The translations under genes and the position numbers were made by a program. The notes under the pieces were generated by a model, which ran no database searches, was not told the DNA's origin, and worked only from the letters and a program-made list of their open reading frames with translations. A DNA stretch of 64,000 nt from AM-0621 sp964386705 (GTDB taxonomy: Bacteria; Planctomycetota; Planctomycetia; Planctomycetales; Planctomycetaceae): the NCBI GenBank assembly GCA_964386705.1, contig CAYLTY010000006.1:1-64000 (forward strand). The letters are read 5' to 3'. This document shows positions 8,549-17,145 of this stretch, one piece after another (the stretch's first letter is position 1; each line of letters begins with the position of its first letter).

Positions 8549-9133
8549 CTACGGGCACGTGCAGACGACGGACTCAACACGCACCAGTTGTGGCGGCCCA
8601 CTCGGGCAAGCATAGCGAGCGTACGACTCGGCTGTGACGTCATACGGGCCGATCGTGAAACCGAACAGCGACGAAGCTACGCTGGAGATCTGTAGCGTCT
8701 TGCGAGTTCTGACTCCGTAAGGAATCCCGGCGCCGCAGTTGGGGGTTGTATTGCAGTTGAATTCCAGAACAGTGCCGGGGTCGTTGATAATCCCCAGCAC
8801 AATTTCGCCAGAGCTCGAAGTATTCCCGTTGGCACAGCCACCCTCGGCGATATCCAGAGTGATCGTTGTTCCCAGCACCGTGTTGGTATTGGACGCATTC
8901 AGAGCGGCCAGTCGGGCGGTCAGCGTCGAGCCGCCTTCGCCCCAAGTCTTCGCTCCGGACAGGGCAGCCGCATCCATCGCGTTCTTGAGTTCAGTCTTCG
9001 CCAGCCAGACGTTCGAGACATCCATCAACACGACGAGCAGCGTCGCTAGCGCGGGCAAAGTCAGGACAATCCAGATCGTCGCAATGCCGCGACGACGGGA
9101 CGTTGTTTCAGATTGGCGAGCAGCGCGCTGCAT
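8549..9133 (-). CDS. TadE/TadG-like membrane-anchored protein
   Basis: From ATG 9133 the product is 194 residues. An Arg-rich cytoplasmic start (SRRRG) precedes one membrane segment (IATIWIVLTLPALATLLVVL), then DVSNVWLAKTELKNAMDAAA LSGA, the conserved start of the Tad pilus-like TadE/TadG family. The rest is a Cys-containing periplasmic region. TadG-type proteins are associated with Flp pilus assembly, but no other tad genes are in the window, so a pilus role is unproven. A GTG at 9163 is better placed after the AGGAG at 9173-9177 and could be the true start. It is followed by the EamA gene 12 bases downstream. Confidence 0.7.
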   Translation of the reverse strand: MQRAARQSETTSRRRGIATIWIVLTLPALATLLVVLMDVSNVWLAKTELKNAMDAAALSGAKTWGEGGSTLTARLAALNASNTNTVLGTTITLDIAEGGCANGNTSSSGEIVLGIINDPGTVLEFNCNTTPNCGAGIPYGVRTRKTLQISSVASSLFGFTIGPYDVTAESYARYACPSGPPQLVRVESVVCTCP

Positions 9134-9412
9134 GCAGGTTACCGGGATTTGGGAAGCCACCACCGGGCGCAACTCCTGCGCCGCTAAGTACTACGAATTT
9201 CAACTCAGCACGGCTCATGCCAGCAGACGAAGAGCTTGGCCGCGCTGCCATAATCGCCATGCAGCACGCGGGAAGCGACTTCAAACCCGCACTGCCTGAG
9301 TGTTTTTAGCGTGTTTTGACAGGGGCACCGTTCTGATGGCGGCGACGATCGAGCGTCGCTGATCAGCAAAACGCCAACAGCAGGGGGCAATCCGAGCATC
9401 GAAGCGCTAACT

Positions 9413-9802
9413 TCAGTTAACACATTCGGTGGCGACCAATTGCGACTCAGGCGCTCTCGAATGCATCACAAGCTGGCTTAGAACTTCAACTCCGGCAAGT
9501 TGGCGAACTAGGGAGCACACGTCGATGCCGGAGCTTCCACACTCGACCACTCCCTGCAGGCAGATACCGCTGGGGGTTCGTCGAACGACAAGTGATGAGA
9601 ACACCACTTCGGTTTGAGCCAACAGCTTACGCTTTACGTCACACTCAAGCTGATGCGGTTCGAGTGTCAGGTGCTCCTCGTGAGCAATCTCCAGCGTCGC
9701 AGAGTCGAGCGAACTCTGAACGGGGTCGACGAAGGCTTCCAACCCTCGAGGACCGGCTACGGCATGACCCGAATCAACGCGAGCTTTCATGCGACGAGCC
9801 AT
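9413..9802 (-). CDS. small BON-domain-like protein
   Basis: The 129-residue protein starts at ATG 9802, eight bases after a strong AGGAGG ribosome site. The N-terminal 45 residues have no recognisable fold. Residues about 50-115 (LECDVKRKLLAQTEVVF, then LVVRRTPSGICLQGVVECGS and LVRQLAGVEVLSQL) fit the alpha-beta-beta pattern of a BON domain, including a Gly at the strand turn and the V..L....GV..V end. BON domains bind membranes or lipids in periplasmic and cytoplasmic proteins. No signal peptide is seen. The assignment rests on pattern only, and the gene stands alone. Confidence 0.6.
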   Translation of the reverse strand: MARRMKARVDSGHAVAGPRGLEAFVDPVQSSLDSATLEIAHEEHLTLEPHQLECDVKRKLLAQTEVVFSSLVVRRTPSGICLQGVVECGSSGIDVCSLVRQLAGVEVLSQLVMHSRAPESQLVATECVN

Positions 9803-10040
9803 TATTCGTCCCTCCTGAATTCCTTGTCAGTGGATACAGGGCCGCTGGGCAGTCTACCGAGCCCAAATCATTTGGCGAGACTTTTTTTGAAATCTCCAGT
9901 TCCGTCTGCGGTAGTTGGCGTTGACGAAACTTCGCGGTGGACAAACCGCGGATGCTCAAGGCAGATCGCTTGCATTTGCCGAGGTGCGGCGGCAACAACG
10001 TCACTACAGATTTCACCCTAATCTTTTCGCTGGACTTACC

Positions 10041-10790
10041 ATGCGCCGAAGTTTCCTGGGAATGATTGCCGGTATGGCGTTGCTGCTGTGCGTGGCTACT
10101 GATGCCACTCGTGCAGATAAAGAGGCCACGACGGATTTGCCTCAACCGACGAACGCCCGCGAGGGCCTGGCCCGCTTCAACTCGCTGATCGGCGGCTGGA
10201 AGGGCGTAGGACAGATCAAACGGAACTCCAACAGCGGTGCCTGGCGCGAGAACAGTGAGTTCGTCTGGAAGATTGACAAGAAGACTGCGGGGATCGAGTA
10301 CCGCGTCAAGGACGCCAAGCACATCAAGACGGCCCTGATCGGCTGGGATCCAAAAACTAAGGACGTCACTCTGACTGCAGAATTCGCCGACGGATCCAAG
10401 CGAGACTACGCCGGTCAGTTCGACAAGGACTCGCTGGTTCTGGAATCTAAGCCTGCGGCAGATGGAACAGTCTCCAAGGTCACGATGAGACAGCTCAGCG
10501 ACATCCGCCTGCTGGTGCTCTACGAACAGCGTCGCGAGTCGCAGTCGTTGTACTCACGCATCGGCGAGGTCGGTTACACGCGCGAAGGTGCGAAGCTGGC
10601 GTCGTCCGAACAAACAGGCCCGGTCTGTATTGTTACCGGCGGTGCTGGAACCATTCAGGTCAGCCACAAAGGGCAGACCTACTACGTTTGCTGCACCGGT
10701 TGCCGCGACGCCTTCAACGAAGACCCAGAAACGTACATCGCCGAATACAAAGAGCAGCTGGCCAAGAAGAAAGCCGCCGCGAAGAACTAG
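10041..10790 (+). CDS. secreted protein with TRASH/YHS-like C-terminal metal-binding segment
   Basis: The 249-residue product begins with a clear signal peptide (MRRSFLGMIAGMALLLCVA, cleavage near TRA-DK). Residues about 40-190 form a beta-rich domain (LIGGWKGVGQIKRNSNSGAW, then ALIGWDPKTKDVTLTAEFAD) resembling lipocalin-like or DUF1579-type folds; that likeness is tentative. The C-terminus has GPVCIVTGGAG, then YYVCCTGCRDAFNEDPETYI, the arrangement of a TRASH/YHS metal-binding motif (Cys, then CxxC and a following F). Such segments bind copper or other heavy metals. The last residues are Lys-rich. A periplasmic metal-responsive role is an inference. Confidence 0.6.
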   Translation: MRRSFLGMIAGMALLLCVATDATRADKEATTDLPQPTNAREGLARFNSLIGGWKGVGQIKRNSNSGAWRENSEFVWKIDKKTAGIEYRVKDAKHIKTALIGWDPKTKDVTLTAEFADGSKRDYAGQFDKDSLVLESKPAADGTVSKVTMRQLSDIRLLVLYEQRRESQSLYSRIGEVGYTREGAKLASSEQTGPVCIVTGGAGTIQVSHKGQTYYVCCTGCRDAFNEDPETYIAEYKEQLAKKKAAAKN

Positions 10791-11154
10791 CACTCGCTGG
10801 ATGTAGTGGTCCTTTAACGCCATGTGGTCTCGATTCCTTCTCCCTCTTCGCAAGGCGAGAAGGTGGTCGTCAAGCCGGTTGAGGGGCAAGGCGAACGTCG
10901 GCCTCACTCCAGGCCACTCTCCTTGATAGACCGGAGCGAGAGGAGCAAATGCATCGCGATTTACTTGGCGTGTTCAGCCCTGTGGGGAGTCCCTGTGGCG
11001 GTTCTGCGAAACGCCACGACAGTCAGGTGCTCACTTTCCCGGCCCGAATAAGTCCGCCTCTGTGGGTTCGATTTGGGTTGTGAACATCCAAAACGTTTCA
11101 ATAATCCCGCCGGCGCTAGGTGGCTGAGAAAAGAGATTCCCTGGGGAGCTGACG
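10791..11154. other. intergenic region with degraded palindromic repeat
   Basis: In this gap of 364 bases, about 10837-10945 contains GC-rich blocks (TTCTCCCTCTTCGC, GGCGAGAAGGTGGTCG, GGTTGAGGGGC, CGGCCTCACTCCAGGCC) that look like a decayed copy of the intergenic repeat at 5311-5350. The rest shows nothing I recognise. A good ribosome site (GGGGAG) lies six bases before the symporter ATG. Confidence 0.45.
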
Positions 11155-12648
11155 ATGCTGGTTCTTTGCGTGATTGTGTACATGATCGCCACGATCGCCG
11201 TAGGGTTGTGGGCGGCGACGCGAGTGAAGGACTCGAAGGACTTCATGGTCGCGGGGCGGTCGCTGCCGCTGTACATGAACTTCGCTTGCGTCTTCGCGAC
11301 CTGGTTCGGCGCGGAAACGGTGCTGTCTGTGTCGGCGACGTTTGCTAAGGACGGACTTGGAGCCGTGTCCGGTGATCCGTTTGGAGCGTCAGTTTGCCTG
11401 TGTCTGGTGGCGTTCTTCTTTGCGAAGACGTTTTATCGATTGGAACTGCTGACGATCGGAGACTACTACCACTTGCGGTACGGCAAGTTCGTGGAGGTCA
11501 TCACGTCGCTGGGCATTGCCAGTTCGTATCTGGGTTGGACGAGTGCCCAATTGTCGGCGCTGGGTTTGGTGATCAATGTCCTTTTTCCTGAATATCTCTC
11601 GCTCAACGAGTCGATCGTGGTCGGAGCGGCCATTGTCACGGTCTACACCATGTTTGGTGGAATGTGGTCCGTCGCGCTGACCGACGTGATTCAAACCGTG
11701 GCGATCGTTGCCGGGCTGATTCTGGTCGCCGCTTTGATGGGTCAGCGGGCCGGTGGCTTCGACGTCGTGCTGGAGCACGCAGCTAAAGAAGGCAAGTTGG
11801 ATCTCTTCCCGCATTTAACGACGTCGGCGTGGCTGGTTGCCATCGGCCAGTTCATCACGTTGGCGTTAGGGTCAATTCCCCAGCAAGACGTGTTTCAGCG
11901 AGTGACCAGCGCCAAGGATGAAAAGACAGCGCTGATCGGCACGGCTGGCGGCGGAATCTTCTACTTCTGTTTCGCGTTCGTGCCGATGTTCATCGCTTAT
12001 TCGGCATTGATCATCGACCCCGCCCTCGTCCAGTCGTTTGCGTCGGAGGACGCTCGAGAGGTGCAACAGATTCTGCCCAAGCTGGTGCTGAGTGCGACTC
12101 CAATGTGGTGTCAGGTGTTGTTTTTCGGCGCCTTGATGTCGGCCATCCTTTCGACCGCCAGCGGCACGCTACTCGCGCCCGCCAGCGTGCTGACCGAGAA
12201 CGTGCTGCGAGTCTTCTTGCAGCGACTGAAACTCACAGACCGAGCGATGTTGATGACGCTGCGCAGCCTGTTGGTGCTGGTCGCCATTGTGGCCACGACG
12301 ATGTCGGTGAAGGGCAATCAAACCATGTACGAGATGGTCGAAGCGGGCTACAGCGTGACGCTCGTCGTCGCCTTCGTGCCGCTGGTCTTCGGCATCTACT
12401 GGAAGCGAGCCACTACTCAGGGAGCAGTGTTTTCAATCCTGCTGGGTGTTTCGATCTGGCTTGGCTTCATGTTCAAGTTCCATGAAGAAGAGAGTCAGGA
12501 AGTCTGGCGAACAGTTCCTCCTCAACTCTACGGCTTGGCCGCGTCGCTCGTCGGGATGTTGGCCGGCTCCCTGATGCCGAACTGGATTCAGCACCGCGAA
12601 GTGCATCACTCCGAGGTCACCAGGGGGCGAACAGCGTCGGGGCACTAA
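11155..12648 (+). CDS. sodium:solute symporter (SSS family)
   Basis: The 497-residue protein has about 13 predicted membrane helices. Features of the SSS family include the N-terminal GLWAATRVKDSKDFMVAGRS block, where 'F.vAGR.l' is the family hallmark, and FATWFGAETVLSVSATFAKD, followed by YRLELLTIGDYYHLRYGK. The segment YTMFGGMWSVALTDVIQ matches the conserved 'y...GGl.av..TDv.Q' motif. It imports an unknown small organic solute with sodium; the subfamily cannot be fixed from sequence alone. A strong GGGGAG site precedes ATG 11155. It appears monocistronic. Confidence 0.9.
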   Translation: MLVLCVIVYMIATIAVGLWAATRVKDSKDFMVAGRSLPLYMNFACVFATWFGAETVLSVSATFAKDGLGAVSGDPFGASVCLCLVAFFFAKTFYRLELLTIGDYYHLRYGKFVEVITSLGIASSYLGWTSAQLSALGLVINVLFPEYLSLNESIVVGAAIVTVYTMFGGMWSVALTDVIQTVAIVAGLILVAALMGQRAGGFDVVLEHAAKEGKLDLFPHLTTSAWLVAIGQFITLALGSIPQQDVFQRVTSAKDEKTALIGTAGGGIFYFCFAFVPMFIAYSALIIDPALVQSFASEDAREVQQILPKLVLSATPMWCQVLFFGALMSAILSTASGTLLAPASVLTENVLRVFLQRLKLTDRAMLMTLRSLLVLVAIVATTMSVKGNQTMYEMVEAGYSVTLVVAFVPLVFGIYWKRATTQGAVFSILLGVSIWLGFMFKFHEEESQEVWRTVPPQLYGLAASLVGMLAGSLMPNWIQHREVHHSEVTRGRTASGH

Positions 12649-12711
12649 GCATCGAGGACGTAGAACATCTTTAGCGTTCGGGGCCTGCCAGATATCGCTG
12701 GTCCTTACGGC

Positions 12712-12927
12712 TCACACCCGTGGGTTGATCAAGCCCGCAGCCAGAGCCAGTCCAAACGCAATCGCCGCCATGAGCAACCCGCGCACGACCAGCAACGCTC
12801 GGGCGGAGCTCGTATTTTCAGCCAGCTTTCGAGCCATGTTCGAAGCTCGCAGGATCACTGTTGCACGAGTCAATCCGAGGACGCTCAACGCTGCAATCGC
12901 CAATCCCATGAATGTCTGAGTCTGCAT
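12712..12927 (-). CDS. small two-helix membrane protein of unknown function
   Basis: From ATG 12927 the product is 71 residues; a TTG at 12933 is also in frame. It has two hydrophobic segments, about residues 5-20 (FMGLAIAALSVLGL) and 47-66 (LLMAAIAFGLALAAGLI), separated by a basic, polar loop. This helix-loop-helix layout and the alanine-rich composition suggest a real small membrane protein, but I do not recognise a family. It lies 63 bases after the convergently oriented symporter gene. Confidence 0.5.
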   Translation of the reverse strand: MQTQTFMGLAIAALSVLGLTRATVILRASNMARKLAENTSSARALLVVRGLLMAAIAFGLALAAGLINPRV

Positions 12928-13017
12928 TCTCAACGCTCAATCAAATTCAAAACGTACTTACTTAGCGCAGTCATAACCGGCCGTTGCGTCTAGCACGTGA
13001 TGGCGGATGGACTCCAT

Positions 13018-13048
13018 GAACGGGAGCTTGAAGTCCAAGCTCCCGTTC
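13018..13048 (-). terminator. perfect 13-bp hairpin downstream of the metallopeptidase gene
   Basis: GAACGGGAGCTTG (13018-13030) pairs perfectly with CAAGCTCCCGTTC (13036-13048) around a five-base loop, 20 bases after the stop of the minus-strand peptidase gene. No T-tract follows on that strand, so it may stop transcription only with help from Rho or protect the 3' end of the message. Confidence 0.55.
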
Positions 13049-13067
13049 GTGAATCCTCGCTCTGCTC

Positions 13068-14780
13068 TTATGGCTTGAAGTCTGCAGCGAAGGCTTTGGG
13101 ATTCAGCTCTTCGCCGGTCGCAAACTTGGTGAGCTGGTTCCAGCTCAGCGTTCGCCCGGGGGCGAACACCTTCTGCTTCAGAAACGCTCCGACGCGCGGA
13201 TCATTGACATAAACCACGCTGCGAGGCTTATCGCTTTTGGCCACATCGCGCGTGATCGCATGATGCAGCTGCGACGCGAACAACTCGCCCATCATGTAGT
13301 TGTGGTAGTAGACCGGCGCGGCGACGATGTGGATCTTGCTGGCATAGTCCGGAGCGTTTCGCCCCTCGGGCCGATGTTGCAATTGATACTTCTCGACGAG
13401 ATCCCACCACAGCTTGTTCAGATCCTGCTCGGGATTCTCATAGAGCCCCTTTTCGAAACGCAGCATGACCTGGCACCAGCGCGAGAAGATCAAGAGCTGA
13501 TTCCTCAAGACCCGCGCTGCATCGTCGTTGAGCTTCTTGCGCGCTGCCGGATCTGCTGGAGCGATCTGCATCGCCAGCTGCCATTCGCCGTTCTTGGCCA
13601 AGCGACCGAACATCATGGCGATGCCTTCGGTCGTCAGGATGTGAGACGCATCGCGAACGAGATATGGCACTGTTTGCGGAATGTTCTTGCTGGAATACAC
13701 CGCATGTCCGAGTTCATGCAGCATGGTGTCCATCCAGCGTTCGCTGGGAACAACATTTGCCAGCACACGCACGTCGCCTTCCTTGTCGATGTCGGTGCAG
13801 AAGGCGTGTGGGCTCTTGCCGGCCTTCTCGAATAAGTCACTGCGTTTGATCACGTCATCAATGGGCAATTCGATGCCCGCGTAGAACGTGCTGCACAGCT
13901 TCAGGATGTCCTGCTTTTCGTAGACGGCATCCAGATCCGCTCCGAACACGGCCGGAGATTCCTGGAAGAACGGATCGTGATAGTGCCACGGTCGCAGCTC
14001 TTCGACCTTGATGTTGCAGTGTGCGGCGAGGCGCTCATCAATCTCTGCCTTCGCCTTACGGAATGGCTCGCGCGTGAGTTCGTCCAGCTCATCAAAGAGC
14101 TTCATCACCTGGCCCTGATCCTGTTCGGCCAGGTGCATCATGAGTTGATGATAGTTGCCAAAGCCCAACTGTGACGCCGCTTGATTGCGCAGTCGGGCCA
14201 GTTCCCTCAGGTCTTTCTCAACCAGCGCACCGACGCCCTTACTGCCTTCCCACGCCTTGCGACGCTCTTCGGAACTCTTGGATTCCTTCATGACCTTGCG
14301 GACGTCGTTGTCGCTGAGTTCCTTGCCATCCACCTTCGCCCGATAGACGTTGAAGGCCTTTTCGACCGCGTTGGCTCGCGCGCTCATCTCGCGCAGCAGC
14401 AGCGGATCGACCTGCTTTTCCAGATAGCTGAGATACAGCACATCGATCTGGCGCGCGACCAGCGGATCATCGATCCCCGCCTGCTCACGAATGGTCTTCA
14501 GCTCGCGAAAGGCCGCCGGGTCGGCCAGAGCGGCATCAATCCGGTTCTGAGCCTCTTCCTTCTTCTTGAAGTCGTCTTCGCTGCCAGATGTGTTCGCGTT
14601 CCACCAGGCAATCGCAGCGGATTTTTCGATCGGGCGCATCTTGGCCAGATAACCATCGATGAATTTCTGAGCCCGCGCCGTCTGCGGATTGGCCGCGACC
14701 GCGAGACCGCTTGATCCCACAACCAGACCGATCAATGTCGCAATAAACCCGCGTCGCGAATGTTCAAGTCGAATGAGCAT
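13068..14780 (-). CDS. M2-family (ACE-like) zinc metallopeptidase, exported
   Basis: I choose ATG 14780, which follows AAGGA by seven bases and gives a signal-like N-terminus (SRRGFIATLIGLVVGSSGLA) with 570 residues; the frame extends upstream to 14912. The catalytic zinc motif is HELGH (His355, Glu356, His359) with a likely third ligand Glu385 in TTEGIAMMFG. The start of the mature part (AAIAWWNANTSG) is typical of the M2 peptidyl-dipeptidase family, whose members remove C-terminal dipeptides. The 26-residue spacing from His359 to Glu385 is slightly longer than the 24 of human ACE, so an M3-like relative is an alternative. It is divergent from fpg. Confidence 0.82.
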   Translation of the reverse strand: MLIRLEHSRRGFIATLIGLVVGSSGLAVAANPQTARAQKFIDGYLAKMRPIEKSAAIAWWNANTSGSEDDFKKKEEAQNRIDAALADPAAFRELKTIREQAGIDDPLVARQIDVLYLSYLEKQVDPLLLREMSARANAVEKAFNVYRAKVDGKELSDNDVRKVMKESKSSEERRKAWEGSKGVGALVEKDLRELARLRNQAASQLGFGNYHQLMMHLAEQDQGQVMKLFDELDELTREPFRKAKAEIDERLAAHCNIKVEELRPWHYHDPFFQESPAVFGADLDAVYEKQDILKLCSTFYAGIELPIDDVIKRSDLFEKAGKSPHAFCTDIDKEGDVRVLANVVPSERWMDTMLHELGHAVYSSKNIPQTVPYLVRDASHILTTEGIAMMFGRLAKNGEWQLAMQIAPADPAARKKLNDDAARVLRNQLLIFSRWCQVMLRFEKGLYENPEQDLNKLWWDLVEKYQLQHRPEGRNAPDYASKIHIVAAPVYYHNYMMGELFASQLHHAITRDVAKSDKPRSVVYVNDPRVGAFLKQKVFAPGRTLSWNQLTKFATGEELNPKAFAADFKP

Positions 14781-15032
14781 CACTCCGTCCTTTCGATGAA
14801 ACCTTGAAGCGGGTGGAATGACAACTGGTCCTCGCCAGAAAGGCCAGCGAGTGACTGCGGCTCGATGAACTGTTTGAGTCATCGCCAACACCGGGCGTAG
14901 GTGCGATGTCACGCGATAGAGATATGCCGCGAACAGGAGCGTTCAGCCTATGCTTCGCTGCCGAGGCCACCGAGAATCGCTTTCACACACGAGGGTTCCG
15001 TACGACGACTGAGAGATGGAGACGCTGAAGAA

Positions 15033-15890
15033 ATGCCCGAGTTGCCCGAAGTTGAAACGATGGTGCGAGGCATTCGTCCGCATGTGCAGGGGCGTCGCAT
15101 TGCAGAGTTCCGCGCGTGTCCATGTGATTGCCGGCCCATGACAATCGAGCCTTCAGTTGGCGAGATCGCTCGTCGGGTCCGTGGCCAGACGATTACGGAG
15201 GTAGTGCGGCGAGCGAAGCGGGTGGTTCTGAAACTGACTTCCGGTGAGGCATTCGTCATCGAACCGCGAATGACGGGACTGATGCTGATCGACGCGCCGC
15301 CCGATCCCGATCATCTGCGATATGAATGGTTGTTCGCTGATTCAGGTTCCGTTCCCAGGCTGCAGTTCTGGGACCGCCGTGGATTGGGCACATTGCGCCT
15401 GCTCTCGGCTGAACGACTCGAACAGCTGATGGGCGTGGAGCAGCTTGGCCGCGACGCCCTCGAAATGACCGCTCAGCATTGGGTCGAGGTTTGTGCCAGC
15501 ACTTCAACAGCGATCAAGGTCGCTCTGCTCAATCAGAAGCGAGTTGCCGGGATCGGTAACCTCTATGCCAGCGAGATCCTGCATCTGGCCAGGATCTCCC
15601 CGCTGGCATCAGCGAAGCAGCTCAAGAGGCCTCAGATCGATCGCATGACTGTCGCTGTTCTGGATGTCCTGCAGACCGCTATCAAGTATGAAGGCTCAAC
15701 ACTGAGCGACGGCACCTACCGCAATGCACTTAATAAACAGGGCGGCTATCAGAATGCTCATCGCGTCTACGATCGCGAAGATGAACTTTGCCTCACATGC
15801 TCCCGCGGACGAGTCGTGCGGATCGTGCAGGCTCAGCGTTCCACCTTCTATTGCCCCGTCTGCCAACCCGTTCGCCGAGCGAAGTCGTAA
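15033..15890 (+). CDS. mutM: formamidopyrimidine-DNA glycosylase
   Basis: The 285-residue enzyme removes oxidised purines such as 8-oxoguanine and cleaves the abasic site. The start is fixed by the N-terminus MPELPEVETMVRGI, in which the proline after the initiator Met is the catalytic nucleophile and the next Glu assists. The central VAGIGNLYASEILHLARISP segment contains the helix-two-turn-helix, and a C-terminal zinc finger has Cys253, Cys256, Cys274 and Cys277 (CLTC...CPVC). The beta-hairpin region has KRVVLKL. All key residues are present, so it should be active. The gene runs convergently towards a small secreted protein gene 26 bases away. Confidence 0.95.
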   Translation: MPELPEVETMVRGIRPHVQGRRIAEFRACPCDCRPMTIEPSVGEIARRVRGQTITEVVRRAKRVVLKLTSGEAFVIEPRMTGLMLIDAPPDPDHLRYEWLFADSGSVPRLQFWDRRGLGTLRLLSAERLEQLMGVEQLGRDALEMTAQHWVEVCASTSTAIKVALLNQKRVAGIGNLYASEILHLARISPLASAKQLKRPQIDRMTVAVLDVLQTAIKYEGSTLSDGTYRNALNKQGGYQNAHRVYDREDELCLTCSRGRVVRIVQAQRSTFYCPVCQPVRRAKS

Positions 15891-15916
15891 TGAGACCAGC
15901 TGTTCGCAGCACCGCC

Positions 15917-16237
15917 TCAGCGTACGATCGACTTCTTCTTCGTGAAGGCCCACTCATAGCGCGCGAGGCGCGATTCGGTACAAGCCAATCGCTCGCTCAC
16001 GTCGCGCAATTGTTTTTCTAATTGCGTAATACGCTGCTCTTGGATTTCTTCGTTCGTCAGTGGGATTGTTAGATTTCGCTCAGAACGAGGTGCAGCTGGG
16101 CGGGCGAGCCGCTTCGAAGCGGGTTGAATTTCAAGTTGCGTATCGCGGCCGCGCGGTTCCTGGGCGGACAGCTTGGCCAATGATCCTGCGATGATTAGAA
16201 CGGTCCAGAAATAACGGTTCGAAAAGAAGTGTGTCAT
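15917..16237 (-). CDS. small exported coiled-coil protein, function unknown
   Basis: The 106-residue product has a signal-peptide-like N-terminus (YFWTVLIIAGSLAKLSAQ), a basic, proline- and alanine-containing middle, and a C-terminal heptad-like segment (EEIQEQRITQLEKQLRDVSE and on) likely to form a coiled coil. Coiled-coil secreted proteins of this size are common in planctomycetes, but I recognise no family. Confidence 0.5.
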   Translation of the reverse strand: MTHFFSNRYFWTVLIIAGSLAKLSAQEPRGRDTQLEIQPASKRLARPAAPRSERNLTIPLTNEEIQEQRITQLEKQLRDVSERLACTESRLARYEWAFTKKKSIVR

Positions 16238-16591
16238 TTGGGTGCGTCTCCGAGGATCGAGTGTCCGACGTTGGTTGGGTCAACTCGTCCTCAGTAAGAA
16301 TTAGAATCAACAGCGGACGTGCTGCAGGCTCAAGAACCAGCTCAGCGGCGAACCATTCGATGACGCTGACGAGTTACTGTGCCTCATACGACCTGCTTAG
16401 GAATATAGCGATCGTAGCGACCCTGCCGTCAGCATCTTCTGCAGAGCCCTTACGATTGTTTTGATCCAATACGTTTTCGCCGCCAGCGCGAACTGCCTTT
16501 CCTGAAAGGCCGGCGCGACGATGATTTGCGACCTAGGATTCAAGCACGAACGTGAACTGTCACGGGCCACAAACCATCGTGGGAGTCCGCT
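16238..16591. other. intergenic region upstream of the CBS gene
   Basis: About 354 bases between the small coiled-coil gene and the CBS gene, which are divergent, so both promoters should lie here. A short hairpin GCCTTTCCTGAAAGGC occurs near 16495. A GGGAG ribosome site lies six bases before the CBS start. The open frame that crosses this region has no coding character. Confidence 0.4.
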
Positions 16592-17098
16592 ATGCAAGTC
16601 ACCGTGCGTGATCTGATGTCGCTGGAGCTGGTTACGTTGGAAGAGACCGCGTCAATCGGCGATGCCACCAACGTCCTGCTCGATCGAGCATTCAGCGAAG
16701 TGTACGTGCGAGACATGACGGGCCGTCTCGTAGGCACCGTGACGGACTACGCACTGCTGAAGGCCAAGCTGCTGAGGATGGAACCGACAGCATCCGTCAC
16801 TCGCGTGATGAGCCGCAGCATGATGGTTCTGAGTCCGGACGCGAAGCTGGAAGACATTGCGGGAATCTTCCGAGACAGTTGTCACAGCCGCGTGGCGGTC
16901 ATTGAAGGCGGCCGCCTGATCGGTCAGGTCAATCGCCGTGACGTGTTGCGAGCGATGTTGGTCCTGGAAGAACAGCAGGCGAACGGTGACTCGATTCGCC
17001 GCATTGAACTCGCGGACGGCAACCTGCCCAGCAAACCACAGTTCTTGAGTGAGAGCATGAGCTCTACAGCTCAGACAATGACCCGCGAAGTCAATTAA
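16592..17098 (+). CDS. tandem CBS-domain protein
   Basis: The 168-residue protein has two CBS domains: residues about 1-58 (VRDLMSLELVTLEETASI, DRAFSEVYVRDMTGRLVGTV) and 65-125 (VTRVMSRSMMVLSPDAKLED, SRVAVIEGGRLIGQVNRRDV). CBS pairs bind adenosine nucleotides and act as energy or redox sensors, usually controlling a partner protein. Here the pair stands alone with a polar tail of about 40 residues and no attached enzyme domain. A GGGAG site precedes the ATG by six bases. It is convergent with the DUF4392 gene; the partner is unknown. Confidence 0.88.
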   Translation: MQVTVRDLMSLELVTLEETASIGDATNVLLDRAFSEVYVRDMTGRLVGTVTDYALLKAKLLRMEPTASVTRVMSRSMMVLSPDAKLEDIAGIFRDSCHSRVAVIEGGRLIGQVNRRDVLRAMLVLEEQQANGDSIRRIELADGNLPSKPQFLSESMSSTAQTMTREVN

Positions 17099-17145
17099 GG
17101 CTGTATCAAGCCTGCCGCCACTTGCTTCCCGCCTGTTCTGCGATA

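Noticed and set aside
16231..16464. Plus-strand frame of 77 codons before the CBS gene.
   Set aside because: Serine- and arginine-rich composition typical of a chance frame, no conserved motif.
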